In this document: one piece after another, positions 29,584-37,343 of the stretch
How positions within the stretch are numbered: position 1 is the stretch's first letter
Layout of the letters: every line of letters begins with the position of its first letter
From: a virus
Direction: 5' to 3' (one strand)
DNA: 64,000 bases
Virus record (IMG/VR): IMGVR_UViG_3300032893_000018
Location: 29,898 to 93,897 of that record
Translations under genes and position numbers: made by a program
The notes under the pieces: generated by a model
Told to the model about the DNA's origin: nothing
Database searches by the model: none
What the model saw: only the letters and a program-made list of their open reading frames with translations

Positions 29584-30378
29584 GTGAAGCGCTGCACGAT
29601 CTGCACTCGCGAGCATCACCGCAAAGACGGTCGGTGCTCCGAGTGCAGTCGCGCACGCAAGCGCGGCGAGCTCTACGGCCGCGCGATCGAGTGGGGGATG
29701 CGCGCCGCGACGGGTCTTCGAGCGTGCACGCACTGCGGGGCGATGAAGGACGTCGACGCCTTCAAGTGGCAGAAGCGGAAGCTCGGCAGGCATCGAACGT
29801 CTTGGTGCAGGGCGTGCCTCAACGAGCGCGCGAACGAGTCGATGAAGGTGCTCTGGCACTCGCCCGAGCGGAGGGCCTTGCGCGGGTTGCAGCGGGGGAT
29901 GCGGTGGCTTTGCAGGCCGAAGCCGTTGACTCCGAACGAACGCGCGGCCAATTGGCGGAATGCGAACCGGGAGCGTTACCGAGAGATCACGCGGTCGTTT
30001 TGGCGCACGCCGAAGGGCAAAGCCTGGATCCGGAATAACCGGGACAAGTTGAGCGCAGCCCGCAAGCGCTTCGCCAGGACGCCGCACGGCCGCGAGGCGA
30101 TCCGCCTGCAGGCGCAGAAGCGGCGGGTGCTCATCGCGCGGGCGGTGTGCACGCTCACGCGGGCCGAGTGGGAGGCGATCGTCGAGCGGCACCGCCACTG
30201 CTGCGCGTACTGCGGGAAGAAGCTCGTCGGCGCCGACCTGACGATGGACCACGTCGTGCCGATCTCGAAGGGCGGGCACCACACGGCGGCGAACGTCGTG
30301 CCCGCATGCGGCTCGTGCAACTCGAGGAAGCACGCGCTGGGCCTGGAGGACTTCCTCGCGCGCCTCCGGTCGTCGTAG
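29584..30378 (+). CDS. HNH endonuclease with N-terminal zinc fingers (free-standing homing type)
   Basis: A 264-residue basic protein. Two zinc modules at the start: CTICTREHHRKDGRCSEC and CTHCGAMKDVDAF...CRAC. A central arginine-rich repeat region (RANESMKVLWHSPERRA; WRTPKGKAWIRNNRDK; FARTPHGREAIR) looks like NUMOD-type DNA-binding repeats. The HNH domain is at the end: CCAYCGKKL, LTMDHVVPISKGGHH, NVVPACGSCNSRK. It nicks or cuts DNA, and probably moves itself within phage genomes. It sits between capsid and connector genes and is visibly less GC-rich than they are. No intron boundary is seen: the capsid end is normal. Confidence 0.88.
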   Translation: MKRCTICTREHHRKDGRCSECSRARKRGELYGRAIEWGMRAATGLRACTHCGAMKDVDAFKWQKRKLGRHRTSWCRACLNERANESMKVLWHSPERRALRGLQRGMRWLCRPKPLTPNERAANWRNANRERYREITRSFWRTPKGKAWIRNNRDKLSAARKRFARTPHGREAIRLQAQKRRVLIARAVCTLTRAEWEAIVERHRHCCAYCGKKLVGADLTMDHVVPISKGGHHTAANVVPACGSCNSRKHALGLEDFLARLRSS

Positions 30379-30406
30379 TACCCTCCCGCCTGGAGGACCG
30401 AAAACC

Positions 30407-30784
30407 ATGCGACACAACAGGCAGCAACGAACGCACGCGCCCGCCGCGCCGACCGCCAAGCAGGGTGGCACGACCGTGACCACGCTCGGCACCGGGCCGA
30501 TCCCGAACGTCGACCCGCAGCTGATCGACCATTCCGGCAAGATCGGCGGCGACGCGACGGCGCACAACCCGCCACCGCCCGACGAGCCCGTGCCGCCGCC
30601 CGAGCAGTACGTCGTGCTCGTGGACAAGATGGCGACGGTGAACGGCTTCCGCACGATGATGCGGCGGGGCAAGGTCGTCGACCGCGCGAACTACGACGTG
30701 AAGTCGCTCGCCGCGCAGGGCGTGCGCATGAAGAAGCTCGCCGCGGGCGAGGAGCCGGGCGACGTTCTGCTCGAGACCGGCTGA
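30407..30784 (+). CDS. hypothetical head-module protein
   Basis: A 125-residue protein; GGAGG precedes ATG. A polar proline-rich N-terminal part is followed by a small folded part (QYVVLVDKMATVNGFRTMMR; KVVDRANYDVKSLAAQG). Resembles small virion proteins that follow capsid genes; no named family. Confidence 0.6.
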   Translation: MRHNRQQRTHAPAAPTAKQGGTTVTTLGTGPIPNVDPQLIDHSGKIGGDATAHNPPPPDEPVPPPEQYVVLVDKMATVNGFRTMMRRGKVVDRANYDVKSLAAQGVRMKKLAAGEEPGDVLLETG

Positions 30785-30796
30785 AAGGAGTAGCCG

Positions 30797-31207
30797 GTGT
30801 CCGTCCCCGCGCCTCTCACGGACGACGAGAAGAGCCGCGTCCGGTACCACATGGGCTACCCGGAGGTGCGGGCGGCGGCGACGTTCGCGCTCGGCATGCC
30901 GGCGACGGTCGAGACGGCGTTCCTGATCGAGCTCGCGCTGAACCAGCTGACGGACCAGGGTCGGGCGCGGTGCAGGTACATCCTCTCCGTGCTCGATTCG
31001 CTCGACGCGCAGATGGTCGATAACGCGGAAAACCTCGCGGCGGAGGCGGTGGGCGACATCAAGATCAATCTGCGCGAGCAGAAGCACCTGAACTACAAGT
31101 ACGACCGGTGGGTCGCGTCGCTCTCGAACCTGCTCACCGTGCCGCGCAATCCCTTCGACCAGCGGCTCACGCAGTCGGGCGGGATCAACGTCGGCGTGAT
31201 GGGGTGA
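30797..31207 (+). CDS. probable head-tail connector protein
   Basis: A 136-residue, mostly helical protein starting at GTG 30797 (AAAGGAG upstream): PLTDDEKSRVRYHMGYPEVR, then FLIELALNQLTDQGRARCRY and DRWVASLSNLLTVPRNPFDQ. The helix-bundle build and place after the capsid genes match gp6/gp16-like connector proteins that sit under the portal. Call is by context and fold impression. Confidence 0.6.
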   Translation: MSVPAPLTDDEKSRVRYHMGYPEVRAAATFALGMPATVETAFLIELALNQLTDQGRARCRYILSVLDSLDAQMVDNAENLAAEAVGDIKINLREQKHLNYKYDRWVASLSNLLTVPRNPFDQRLTQSGGINVGVMG

Positions 31208-31211
31208 GCCG

Positions 31212-31430
31212 GTGGCCCGCAAGTACGTCATTGCGACCGACCACCCGAGCGGGGATCTGATCTTCCCGGCGACGCAACGGTTCGACACTCGCGAGGAGGC
31301 AGAAGCGGAGCTCTCCACGCACACCGCGGAGTTCAGGGCAACGCACCGGATCGTGGAGGGTGACGAGGCGCCGGATGGCGTCCTCGACTTTGAGGGGTAC
31401 CGCAGGCGTCGGCCAGGGGATCCGGTCTGA
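31212..31430 (+). CDS. small hypothetical protein
   Basis: A 72-residue protein from GTG 31212 (ARKYVIATDHPSGDLIFPAT), mixed alpha/beta, five bases after the connector gene and with its stop overlapping the next ATG by one base (TGATG). Not recognised. Confidence 0.6.
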   Translation: MARKYVIATDHPSGDLIFPATQRFDTREEAEAELSTHTAEFRATHRIVEGDEAPDGVLDFEGYRRRRPGDPV

Positions 31431-32068
31431 TGCCCGTCCCGAAGCCGCTGCCGTCCGGCCCGGTCGCGCGCACGAAGCTCGCCCACAAGCTCGCGCGCCG
31501 CGCCGATCGCATCCGGCAGATCGCGACGAAGTTCGGCGCGATGCCGTACCGCGTCTTCCTGACGTGGGAGCGGTGGTCGGGCGGCAGGGTCGGCGCGGGC
31601 GACCCGGCCATCTACCGGCGCATCGAGCTCCTGCCGACGCCGCGCGTGGCCGACATGACGGCGATCACGCTGCGAACGACGCCGGTCGGGACGTTCCCCG
31701 AGGGGAGCCTGCGCGTCGACCGCGTGAGCTGCTTCGCGTACACGGAGGACGTCCTGCGCGGGCTCGCGATCCCGCCCGCCGCGCCGAACGAGCAGCCGCA
31801 GCTGCCGCCGATGATCGACCAGCGCGGGCCGGGCGCCGACGAGCGGTTCGGGCCGTCGATGGACTTCTACTACGAGGTGGTCGAAGACGGTCGCGGCGAC
31901 GACCCCGCCTATCGGAAGCGGTTCCGCATCATGGCGGGGCCGTGGAGGAACGCGACGGGCGTCGAGTGGGCGGTGGTGGTGCAGCGCGCGTCGCAGGACG
32001 ACGACCGCCGCGGACAGCCCGTCACGCCGGAGCAGGACGCGGCGCTCGCGCGGTTCTTCGGGCGGTGA
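31430..32068 (+). CDS. probable neck/head-completion protein
   Basis: A 212-residue protein (MPVPKPLPSGPVARTKLAHK), basic at the start then beta-rich (YRVFLTWERWSGGRVGAGDP; FRIMAGPWRNATGVEWAVVV). Lies in the run of connector genes; its length and beta content would fit a neck or stopper protein. No motif proves it. Confidence 0.55.
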   Translation: MPVPKPLPSGPVARTKLAHKLARRADRIRQIATKFGAMPYRVFLTWERWSGGRVGAGDPAIYRRIELLPTPRVADMTAITLRTTPVGTFPEGSLRVDRVSCFAYTEDVLRGLAIPPAAPNEQPQLPPMIDQRGPGADERFGPSMDFYYEVVEDGRGDDPAYRKRFRIMAGPWRNATGVEWAVVVQRASQDDDRRGQPVTPEQDAALARFFGR

Positions 32069-32077
32069 CCGCGGCGG

Positions 32078-32083
32078 CATGAT
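32078..32083 (+). promoter_or_regulatory. CATGAT box 7 bases before a start codon
   Basis: GGCGGCATGAT then CGGATCG and ATG 32091. This makes 32091 the likely start rather than the in-frame ATG 32079 inside the box. Confidence 0.4.
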
Positions 32084-32090
32084 CGGATCG

Positions 32091-32264
32091 ATGGCCGATT
32101 GCTTGGTTTGCGCTGAGGCGAAACCCCTCAAGATTTGTGAGAAGTGCGGGTTGCAGATGGCCATCAGCATCTTGCAAAACGCGGTGCTGGACGATGGGCA
32201 GCAGCAGGAAGTGCTGAAGACCGCCGTCAAACGCGCGCTCGTACTGCTGGAAGCATTGGGTTGA
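32091..32264 (+). CDS. small zinc-finger protein
   Basis: A 57-residue protein: MADCLVCAEAKPLKICEKCG gives CxxC...CxxC, then a helix of 30 residues (AISILQNAVLDDGQQQEVLK). It is less GC-rich than its neighbours. Might be a regulator or an assembly factor; unknown. Confidence 0.6.
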   Translation: MADCLVCAEAKPLKICEKCGLQMAISILQNAVLDDGQQQEVLKTAVKRALVLLEALG

Positions 32265-32320
32265 GTGCGGCATGACCTCCGAACGTGGGCCATCTTGACC
32301 CACCCAACAGGAGGCACGAC

Positions 32321-32995
32321 ATGACCAGGCAACCCAAGAAGGAATCGATCGACCGGGCGAAGGCGCTCATCACGGGCGGCGGGGAGGAGCGGGTGTCGCT
32401 CAAGGCGCCCGACCTGCGGGTGGCGACCTTCCACATCGTCGGCACCGCGCCGTACGTTCAGAACAAGTTTTCGAACAAGGCGCGCGAGATGATGAAGCAG
32501 ACCCAGATGATGGGGTCGCAGGCGAAGACCCGGAAGGTGCGCGAGCCGAAGGACTTCGACGCCGTGTACCGGGGCGCGATGCACCTCACCGAGGACGGTA
32601 AGTACGGGATCCCGGCGAACGCCTTCAGGTCGGCCTTGATCTCGGTGTGCCGCCTCATCGGGTTCAAGATGGTGCTCGCGAAGCTGTCGGTGTTCGTGCT
32701 GCCCGACGGGTTCGACGCGGACGATGGCACGCCGCTCGTGTTCATCAACGGCGAGCCGGTGGCGCACGAGACGGTCGGCAGGAACGACAACGGCAGCGCC
32801 GACATCCGCGTGCGCCCGATGTGGCGAGAGTGGTCGGCCGACGTGCGCGTGCGGTTCGATGCGGACCAGTTCTCGCACAAGGACGTCGCGAACCTGCTGA
32901 TGCGCGTCGGCATGCAGGCGGGCGTCGGCGAGGGGCGGCCCGACTCGAAGAACAGCGGCGGCATCGGCTGGGGCACGTTCGAGTTGGAGGGCTGA
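32321..32995 (+). CDS. conserved-looking phage protein of unknown function
   Basis: ATG 32321 (AGGAGG at 32308-32313) gives 224 residues. After a polar start the protein is alpha/beta with GIPANAFRSALISVCRLIGF and a glycine-rich end VGEGRPDSKNSGGIGWGTFE. Proteins with such an ending are common in phages next to the gene type that follows here. The pattern faintly recalls RAMP-type folds, but not enough to name it. The upstream stretch of the frame (32285 on) crosses the ribosome site and is excluded. Confidence 0.6.
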   Translation: MTRQPKKESIDRAKALITGGGEERVSLKAPDLRVATFHIVGTAPYVQNKFSNKAREMMKQTQMMGSQAKTRKVREPKDFDAVYRGAMHLTEDGKYGIPANAFRSALISVCRLIGFKMVLAKLSVFVLPDGFDADDGTPLVFINGEPVAHETVGRNDNGSADIRVRPMWREWSADVRVRFDADQFSHKDVANLLMRVGMQAGVGEGRPDSKNSGGIGWGTFELEG

Positions 32996-32998
32996 GCG

Positions 32999-33442
32999 AT
33001 GGCCGAGATTACCGACAAGGTCATCGACAGGCTCGAGGCGCTGAGGAAGAAGGGAGGTGGCGTCCTCACGCCCGAGGCCGTGCTCGCCGACGCGAAGGCG
33101 AAGGCGAGCCCGCTCCACGCGCACTTCGACTGGGACGACACGGTAGCGGCGCACCGCTACCGGCTGATCCAGGCGGGGCAGCTCATCGTGCGCGTGAAGG
33201 TCACCATCGAGCCGCGGACGCAGCGCGACGTGCAGGTCGACGTGCAGATGTACGAGCAGACCGGGCAGGAGCAGGGCGAACGCGTGTACCGGCACATCGC
33301 CGACATCGCGACGAACGAGGAGTACTACGCCGAGCTGCTCGACTCGGCGAAGAAGGAGCTGCAGGCATTCCAAAGGAGGTATCAATCGCTCAAGGAGCTG
33401 CGGGCGCTCTTCGAGCAGATCGAGAAGTTGTTCGCGGCCTGA
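32999..33442 (+). CDS. phage protein of unknown function
   Basis: A 147-residue protein three bases after the previous gene, an obvious pair with it. It starts MAEITDKVIDRLEALRKKGG, then LTPEAVLADAKAKASPLHAH followed by FDWDDTVAAHRYRLIQAGQL, a pattern found in many phages without known role, and ends in a long helix (LKELRALFEQIEKLFAA). The gene-free repetitive stretch begins directly after its stop. Confidence 0.65.
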   Translation: MAEITDKVIDRLEALRKKGGGVLTPEAVLADAKAKASPLHAHFDWDDTVAAHRYRLIQAGQLIVRVKVTIEPRTQRDVQVDVQMYEQTGQEQGERVYRHIADIATNEEYYAELLDSAKKELQAFQRRYQSLKELRALFEQIEKLFAA

Positions 33443-33445
33443 CCA

Positions 33446-33732
33446 CGCAGGCGCCGCATCTCTTCGCTCCGCGCCACAACACGGTCCTCCTCACCGCTCC
33501 GCAACGCAGGCTACGCCACGCCCCGCTTCACGCAACCCCGCCGCACCAGCCATCGCAGGCTACGCACCGTTCCGCCGCGCTACGCCCCGCCCGTACTCCG
33601 CCGCCCACTTCATCGCAGGCTCCGCTCCGCTCCGCCACGCGTGTCAGCACAACGCACCGCCACGCTCATCAGCTCACCGCAGGCCTCGCTCGTCTCTCCG
33701 GTCCTGGCACGGCTCATCTGTGCTTCGCAGGC
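33446..33732 (+). repeat. Gene-free repetitive stretch with six CGCAGGC motifs
   Basis: Between 33443 and 33789 I see no convincing gene. CGCAGGC occurs at 33446, 33505, 33554, 33614, 33678 and 33726 (spacings 59, 49, 60, 64, 48), mostly as TCGCAGGCTNCGC, separated by C-rich sequence made of CTCCGC, CACGCC and CGCACC words. The plus strand is rich in C and poor in G, opposite to the coding stretches around it. Function unknown: iteron-like binding sites, a structured RNA or a recombination-prone tract are all possible. Confidence 0.7.
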
Positions 33733-33776
33733 ATCGCCACGCACCGTCACGCATCGCATCGGCCGGCAACGCTGGT

Positions 33777-33782
33777 TATCAT
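33777..33782 (+). promoter_or_regulatory. TATCAT box 7 bases before a start codon
   Basis: GGTTATCAT then CTGAACG and GTG 33790, no ribosome site. It restarts transcription after the repetitive stretch. Confidence 0.45.
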
Positions 33783-33789
33783 CTGAACG

Positions 33790-34302
33790 GTGAAGGTCGA
33801 CCTCCGGGACGCCGGGCGCGCGCTCGCGCAGCTCGGCATCGGCATGAACCGAGCCGCTGAGCGCGGGCTCCTCTCCGCGGCGATCCGCGGCGTGCAGATC
33901 ATCCAAAGCCAGATCATCCCGTCGAAGGTCCCGCAGCCGGTCGACCGCGGGCTCTACCGCGCCGGGTGGAAGTGGGGGCCGGTGCCCGGCGGCGGCGAGC
34001 TGTGGAACTCGGAGCCGCACGCGCCGCTGATCGAGTTCGGCGTGCGCGCCGGGAACATCAAGGTCGGGCGCAAGATGATCGACGCGCTCACCGAGTGGGC
34101 GATGCGAAAGGGGATCGCGTCGGACCGCAAGGAGGCGCGCCGGGTGGCGTGGGCGATTGCGCGGCGCATGAAGAAGCGCGGGATCTTCAATCGCGGCCGC
34201 GGGCTCGGGATCCTCAAGGAGCTCATGACGAAACGCATGCCGGCGATCATCCGCGAGGAGATCAAGCTGGAGGTCGCGCGCGAGCTCGCTCGGCGGCAAT
34301 AA
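33790..34302 (+). CDS. HK97 gp10-like head-tail/tail-completion protein
   Basis: A 170-residue protein: MKVDLRDAGRALAQLGIGMN, then RGVQIIQSQIIPSKVPQPVDRG, YRAGWKWG, HAPLIEFGVRAGNIKVGRK. The layout of an N-terminal helix, a strand with G-Y/W-R-AGW and a HAxxIEFG block is that of HK97 gp10/ neck family proteins which join tail to head. The end is helical and basic. Context supports it. Confidence 0.7.
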   Translation: MKVDLRDAGRALAQLGIGMNRAAERGLLSAAIRGVQIIQSQIIPSKVPQPVDRGLYRAGWKWGPVPGGGELWNSEPHAPLIEFGVRAGNIKVGRKMIDALTEWAMRKGIASDRKEARRVAWAIARRMKKRGIFNRGRGLGILKELMTKRMPAIIREEIKLEVARELARRQ

Positions 34303-34308
34303 CGGGGG

Positions 34309-34470
34309 ATGAGTCCGAGGACGGCGCGGCGTGGGATCTTGATGGTGGGCTTCCTGCTCGGCGTGGCGGCGTTCGAGGGCACGTCCGCGATCGTGGCGTG
34401 GCTGAGCGGGGCTGCGTGCGGCATGTGGTACGTGATGAGCGAAGTCGACAAGCAGGACGACGTGCCGTGA
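34309..34470 (+). CDS. very small membrane protein
   Basis: A 53-residue protein (ATG 34309, preceded by GGGGG; stop overlaps the next GTG). MSPRTARRGILMVGFLLGVA then EGTSAIVAWLSGAACGMWYVM: one long or two short membrane helices after a basic N-terminus, and a charged tail EVDKQDDVP. The N-in charge pattern and size fit a small holin-type protein, but other roles are equally possible. Too short for most gene finders. Confidence 0.6.
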   Translation: MSPRTARRGILMVGFLLGVAAFEGTSAIVAWLSGAACGMWYVMSEVDKQDDVP

Positions 34471-34820
34471 CGTTCGCCGACGACTACGACCACGTGATGG
34501 CGCACGGTCTCGCGCGCGAGTTCGAGCTGCCGTGCGGGATCCGCATGCTGCCGCTCAACATCCGGCTCGTGCATCTGTCGGCGCAGTATCAAGACGGCGT
34601 GGTCGCCGACCAAGTGTCGATCGGCGCGGCGGTGACCGTTCTGGAGCGCACCACGCGCGCGACAGTGCAGGTGCAGGCGTCGCAGTTGTTCGACGCCGAG
34701 GTCTATCGCAACGATCCGCGCGCGATCGTGAAGCGCGTGCTGATGTCGATCCTCGAGCACGAGGTCGACGAGCTCCTCCTGCACAACGGCGAGTACCAGG
34801 ACCCGCACCGAGGACGATGA
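34467..34820 (+). CDS. hypothetical protein
   Basis: A 117-residue protein from GTG in GTGA overlap. TFADDYDHVMAHGLAREFEL, then LPLNIRLVHLSAQYQDGVVA and a final helix VKRVLMSILEHEVDELLLHN. Alpha/beta, acidic, ends with HxxDELLLHNGEYQDPH, rich in His. Not recognised; possibly a tail-region enzyme-like small protein. Confidence 0.6.
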   Translation: MTFADDYDHVMAHGLAREFELPCGIRMLPLNIRLVHLSAQYQDGVVADQVSIGAAVTVLERTTRATVQVQASQLFDAEVYRNDPRAIVKRVLMSILEHEVDELLLHNGEYQDPHRGR

Positions 34821-35077
34821 ACCAAGCCGCCCACCTCGTGAACCAGCTCCGCATGATCGGCGGGCAGGGCGCGGAAGTGAAGCAGACTCCAAACGAGTAT
34901 CTCGAGCGGAAGGTGGCGGGTCGGTGCGTTACCCCGTACTGCACTGAACCGGCGGGCGAGACCGTCTACTGCGAGAAGCACCGCGTGCGGCACAACCGGC
35001 TGATGACGAAGTCGAGGGAGCGACGACGCGCACTCAAGACGGCCCCGATGTCTCATCCGGAGAAGGGTGGGCCATGA
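34817..35077 (+). CDS. small basic zinc-finger-like protein
   Basis: An 86-residue protein in ATGA overlap. A helical start, then RCVTPYCTEPAGETVYCEKH, a CxxxxC...CxxH set that could bind zinc, and a strongly basic end (RVRHNRLMTKSRERRRALKT). This kind of small CxxxC/CxxH protein is common in phages; DNA binding is likely by charge. Stop overlaps the next gene. Confidence 0.6.
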   Translation: MNQAAHLVNQLRMIGGQGAEVKQTPNEYLERKVAGRCVTPYCTEPAGETVYCEKHRVRHNRLMTKSRERRRALKTAPMSHPEKGGP

Positions 35078-35421
35078 TGGGCATGGCCGACGACGCGACG
35101 CCGGGCGGCCTGCTGATGCTCGCCGCGACCATCGAGCTCGCCGTGCTCGTGGTCGTCATCGTCGTGCTCAAGTGGCGCGCGTCGAAGGCGCCGGTGATCG
35201 ACGCGATCGAGGTCGAGCTCACGCACGAGGAGCTCCGGCTCGTGAGCGACGCGCTCGACTCCCACGTGTACTGGCAGCTGTCCGACGAGAGGTACCGGAG
35301 CGACGGGATCGTGATCGGGGAGGGCTCCGACGACCCGGCCGCTCGCTCCGAGATCGAGCGGTGCGAGGAGCTGCGCGAGCGGGTGGACGAGATCGCGGCG
35401 CGGTTGAACATCAGCCACTGA
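35074..35421 (+). CDS. membrane-anchored protein, candidate inner-membrane spanin
   Basis: A 115-residue protein. Hydrophobic span at about residues 11-33 (GLLMLAATIELAVLVVVIVV), then a charged helical domain (TAHEELRLVSDALDSHVYWQ type segment, RSEIERCEELRERVDEIAAR). N-terminal anchor and outside coiled coil, followed 18 bases later by a small lipoprotein gene, is the usual layout of an i-spanin/o-spanin pair. This is inference from layout. Confidence 0.6.
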   Translation: MMGMADDATPGGLLMLAATIELAVLVVVIVVLKWRASKAPVIDAIEVELTHEELRLVSDALDSHVYWQLSDERYRSDGIVIGEGSDDPAARSEIERCEELRERVDEIAARLNISH

Positions 35422-35439
35422 CCTGCGAAGCTGACGGGC

Positions 35440-35721
35440 ATGAAGCTCGTCGCCGCGGCGCTCCTCGGGGTCGTGTTCGTCATCATCGCGTGCTCGGTCA
35501 CTCCGGCACCGCAGCCGCCGCCGGAGTGCGGGGCGAACGCGTTCTGCGACGGGCTGACGGCGGACTACGCCGCGGCGCTCGCCGACGCGGGGGTGTCCGC
35601 GCTCACGTTCCAGCAGGCGTGCCGCGCGCAGATCGCGCTCGACGTCGACAACCTCGCGGCGTCGATCGCCGCTCTCAAGAACCAGGACGCCGGAGCGCCG
35701 GCAGCAGGAGCAAAGCCGTGA
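35440..35721 (+). CDS. small lipoprotein, candidate outer-membrane spanin
   Basis: A 93-residue protein with a lipoprotein signal MKLVAAALLGVVFVIIAC and lipid-accepting Cys at residue 18, followed by SVTPAPQPPPECGANAFC, an alanine-rich helix and a proline/alanine tail. If secreted it would be anchored in a membrane. Together with the preceding membrane protein it could form a two-part spanin that fuses inner and outer membranes at lysis. It would imply a Gram-negative type host. Confidence 0.65.
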   Translation: MKLVAAALLGVVFVIIACSVTPAPQPPPECGANAFCDGLTADYAAALADAGVSALTFQQACRAQIALDVDNLAASIAALKNQDAGAPAAGAKP

Positions 35722-36719
35722 AGTCGATCTTCTCACCCTCGCACAACCGACATGTGAAGCTCGGGCGTCGCCGCCCCGTCGCGCCCTCGCCGCGCATGCC
35801 GCTGTCGCGCTATCTCCGCGCCGCGCTGCCGACGCCCCCGGCGTCGTGCGACTTCACCGCGAAGGCGCGGTCGGTGCTCGCGATGGTCTACCTGAACGAC
35901 CAGCTCGGCGACTGCGTGATCGCTGGCGGCTATCACATCGTCGGGGTCGAGACAGGCAACGCGACCGGGACGCCGTACGTCGCGACCGACGCCGTGCTCA
36001 AGGCGGACTACCACGCAATCGGCGGGTACGTGGACGGCGACCCGTCGACCGACAACGGCTGCGACGAGGACACGGCGATCAACTACTGGACGTCGCACGG
36101 GTTCGCGAACGGCACGAAGCTCCTCGGCTCGGTGTCCGTCGACGCGACGAACCGGCAGCAAGTCGAGCTCGCGGTGTGGCTCTCCGAGGAGCTCATCGTG
36201 TGCATGGAGCTCCCCGACGCCTTCGTGAACCCGTTTCCCGCGGGCGACGGGTTCGTGTGGGATGTCGCGGGCGCCCCGGTGCCGGACAACGGGCACTCGG
36301 TCGCGATCGCCGGGTACAACGCGCAGGGCGTGATCGTCATCACGTGGGGGATGATCGGGATCATCACGTGGGCCGCGCTCGCGAAGTATGCGAAGCCGTC
36401 CGCGGGCGGCAGCTGCAACATGGTGCTCTCGCCCGATCAGGTCGCGAAGGGACAGACGAAGGCGCCGAACGGCATCGCGTGGCACGACATCGTCGTCGAC
36501 TGCGACGACCTCGGCATGCACGTGCCGGTGCCTCCGAGCCCCGCGCCGCCCGCGCCGACGCCACCGAGCCCGGCGCCCACGCCGACGGCGCTCGGCTACG
36601 ACGCTTGCGTTGCGGCCGTGCAGGCGGGGCTGAAGGGCAGCGGCCTGAGGCTCATGTACGAGGGCACGGCGGAGCACTACGCGATCGCCGGGCTGAAGAA
36701 GGCGTTCGGGCACGTCTGA
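35718..36719 (+). CDS. papain-like cysteine peptidase-fold protein
   Basis: GTG 35718 (GTGA overlap with the lipoprotein gene) gives 333 residues. The catalytic pattern of papain-type folds is visible: VYLNDQLGDCVIAGGYHIVG (Cys in LGDC), then PVPDNGHSVAIAGYNAQGVI (His) and VITWGMIGIITWAALAKYAK (the usual TWG with Asn/Asp replaced). A proline-rich linker (PPSPAPPAPTPPSPAPTPT) leads to a C-terminal ~45-residue helical part, perhaps for binding. No signal peptide. It could cut peptide bonds in the wall or a virion protein. Neighbouring membrane genes suggest a lysis or entry role. Confidence 0.68.
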   Translation: MKSIFSPSHNRHVKLGRRRPVAPSPRMPLSRYLRAALPTPPASCDFTAKARSVLAMVYLNDQLGDCVIAGGYHIVGVETGNATGTPYVATDAVLKADYHAIGGYVDGDPSTDNGCDEDTAINYWTSHGFANGTKLLGSVSVDATNRQQVELAVWLSEELIVCMELPDAFVNPFPAGDGFVWDVAGAPVPDNGHSVAIAGYNAQGVIVITWGMIGIITWAALAKYAKPSAGGSCNMVLSPDQVAKGQTKAPNGIAWHDIVVDCDDLGMHVPVPPSPAPPAPTPPSPAPTPTALGYDACVAAVQAGLKGSGLRLMYEGTAEHYAIAGLKKAFGHV

Positions 36720-36726
36720 GGCGCGG

Positions 36727-36732
36727 CATCAT
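36727..36732 (+). promoter_or_regulatory. CATCAT box 6 bases before the lipoprotein gene
   Basis: GCGGCATCAT then CGGGGC and ATG 36739; same form as the other GCGGCAT boxes. No ribosome site. Confidence 0.4.
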
Positions 36733-36738
36733 CGGGGC

Positions 36739-37320
36739 ATGCGCCTCGTCGCCCTCGCCGCCCTGGTGGCCGCCTGCTCGGGCCCGGCCTTCGAAGCCGG
36801 TGCCCTGCCGGCGGCTGACGCACCCGGAGCCGACACCGGGGCGGACGCAGCAGCCGCGGGCGGCGGGGCGCATATCCCACCCGAGGACGCCGGGACCGCC
36901 GCGGGCGGGCAACCGGGCGCGGGGGGTGCCGGGACGAGCGCAGGCGGGCGCGTAGCGTCGGCGGCGGGGGGTTCCAAGGACTTCGGTGCCGGCGGGTCGC
37001 CTGGTAATTCCCTCGTCGATGCCGGATCGGGAGGCGTTGCGTTTCTTGGATCCGGAGGAACCGGTACGGGTACAGGCGGCTCGTTCGGCACCGGAGGTGT
37101 CTCCGCGGCGGGCGGCGCACCAGGATCGGGTGGGTTCGTGCCCATCGATCTCGGCGACATCCTGACCAACCGCGGCGATTGCGCGCCGCAGCCGGACGGG
37201 TGCCATGTGGGGCTCGCGGCGGGGCAGCTCGTGGTGTGCTCGATGCCGGCGGGGCTTCGACTCGACCGGTGCCAGTCGGTGATCAACGCGCCGTTGTACA
37301 CGTGGTGCTGCACGCCGTGA
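36739..37320 (+). CDS. glycine-rich lipoprotein
   Basis: A 193-residue protein with lipobox MRLVALAALVAAC (Cys13), then ~120 residues of Gly, Ala, Ser, Thr (GGQPGAGGAGTSAGG; GTGTGTGGSFGTGGVSAAGG), and a C-terminal cysteine-rich domain of ~50 residues (six Cys, ending TWCCTP) that is probably disulfide-bonded. Lipoproteins with this kind of linker are abundant in Polyangia-type myxobacteria, so it may be a host-derived passenger (moron) placed on the host surface, for example to block superinfection. That role is a guess. Confidence 0.7.
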   Translation: MRLVALAALVAACSGPAFEAGALPAADAPGADTGADAAAAGGGAHIPPEDAGTAAGGQPGAGGAGTSAGGRVASAAGGSKDFGAGGSPGNSLVDAGSGGVAFLGSGGTGTGTGGSFGTGGVSAAGGAPGSGGFVPIDLGDILTNRGDCAPQPDGCHVGLAAGQLVVCSMPAGLRLDRCQSVINAPLYTWCCTP

Positions 37321-37343
37321 GCAGGCGTTGTTATCTGCACCCG

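Noticed and set aside
32321-33442. Cas7/RAMP-like protein pair
   Set aside because: The glycine-rich end of the first protein is only faintly RAMP-like; both resemble common phage proteins of unknown role, and no CRISPR array or Cas partner is near.
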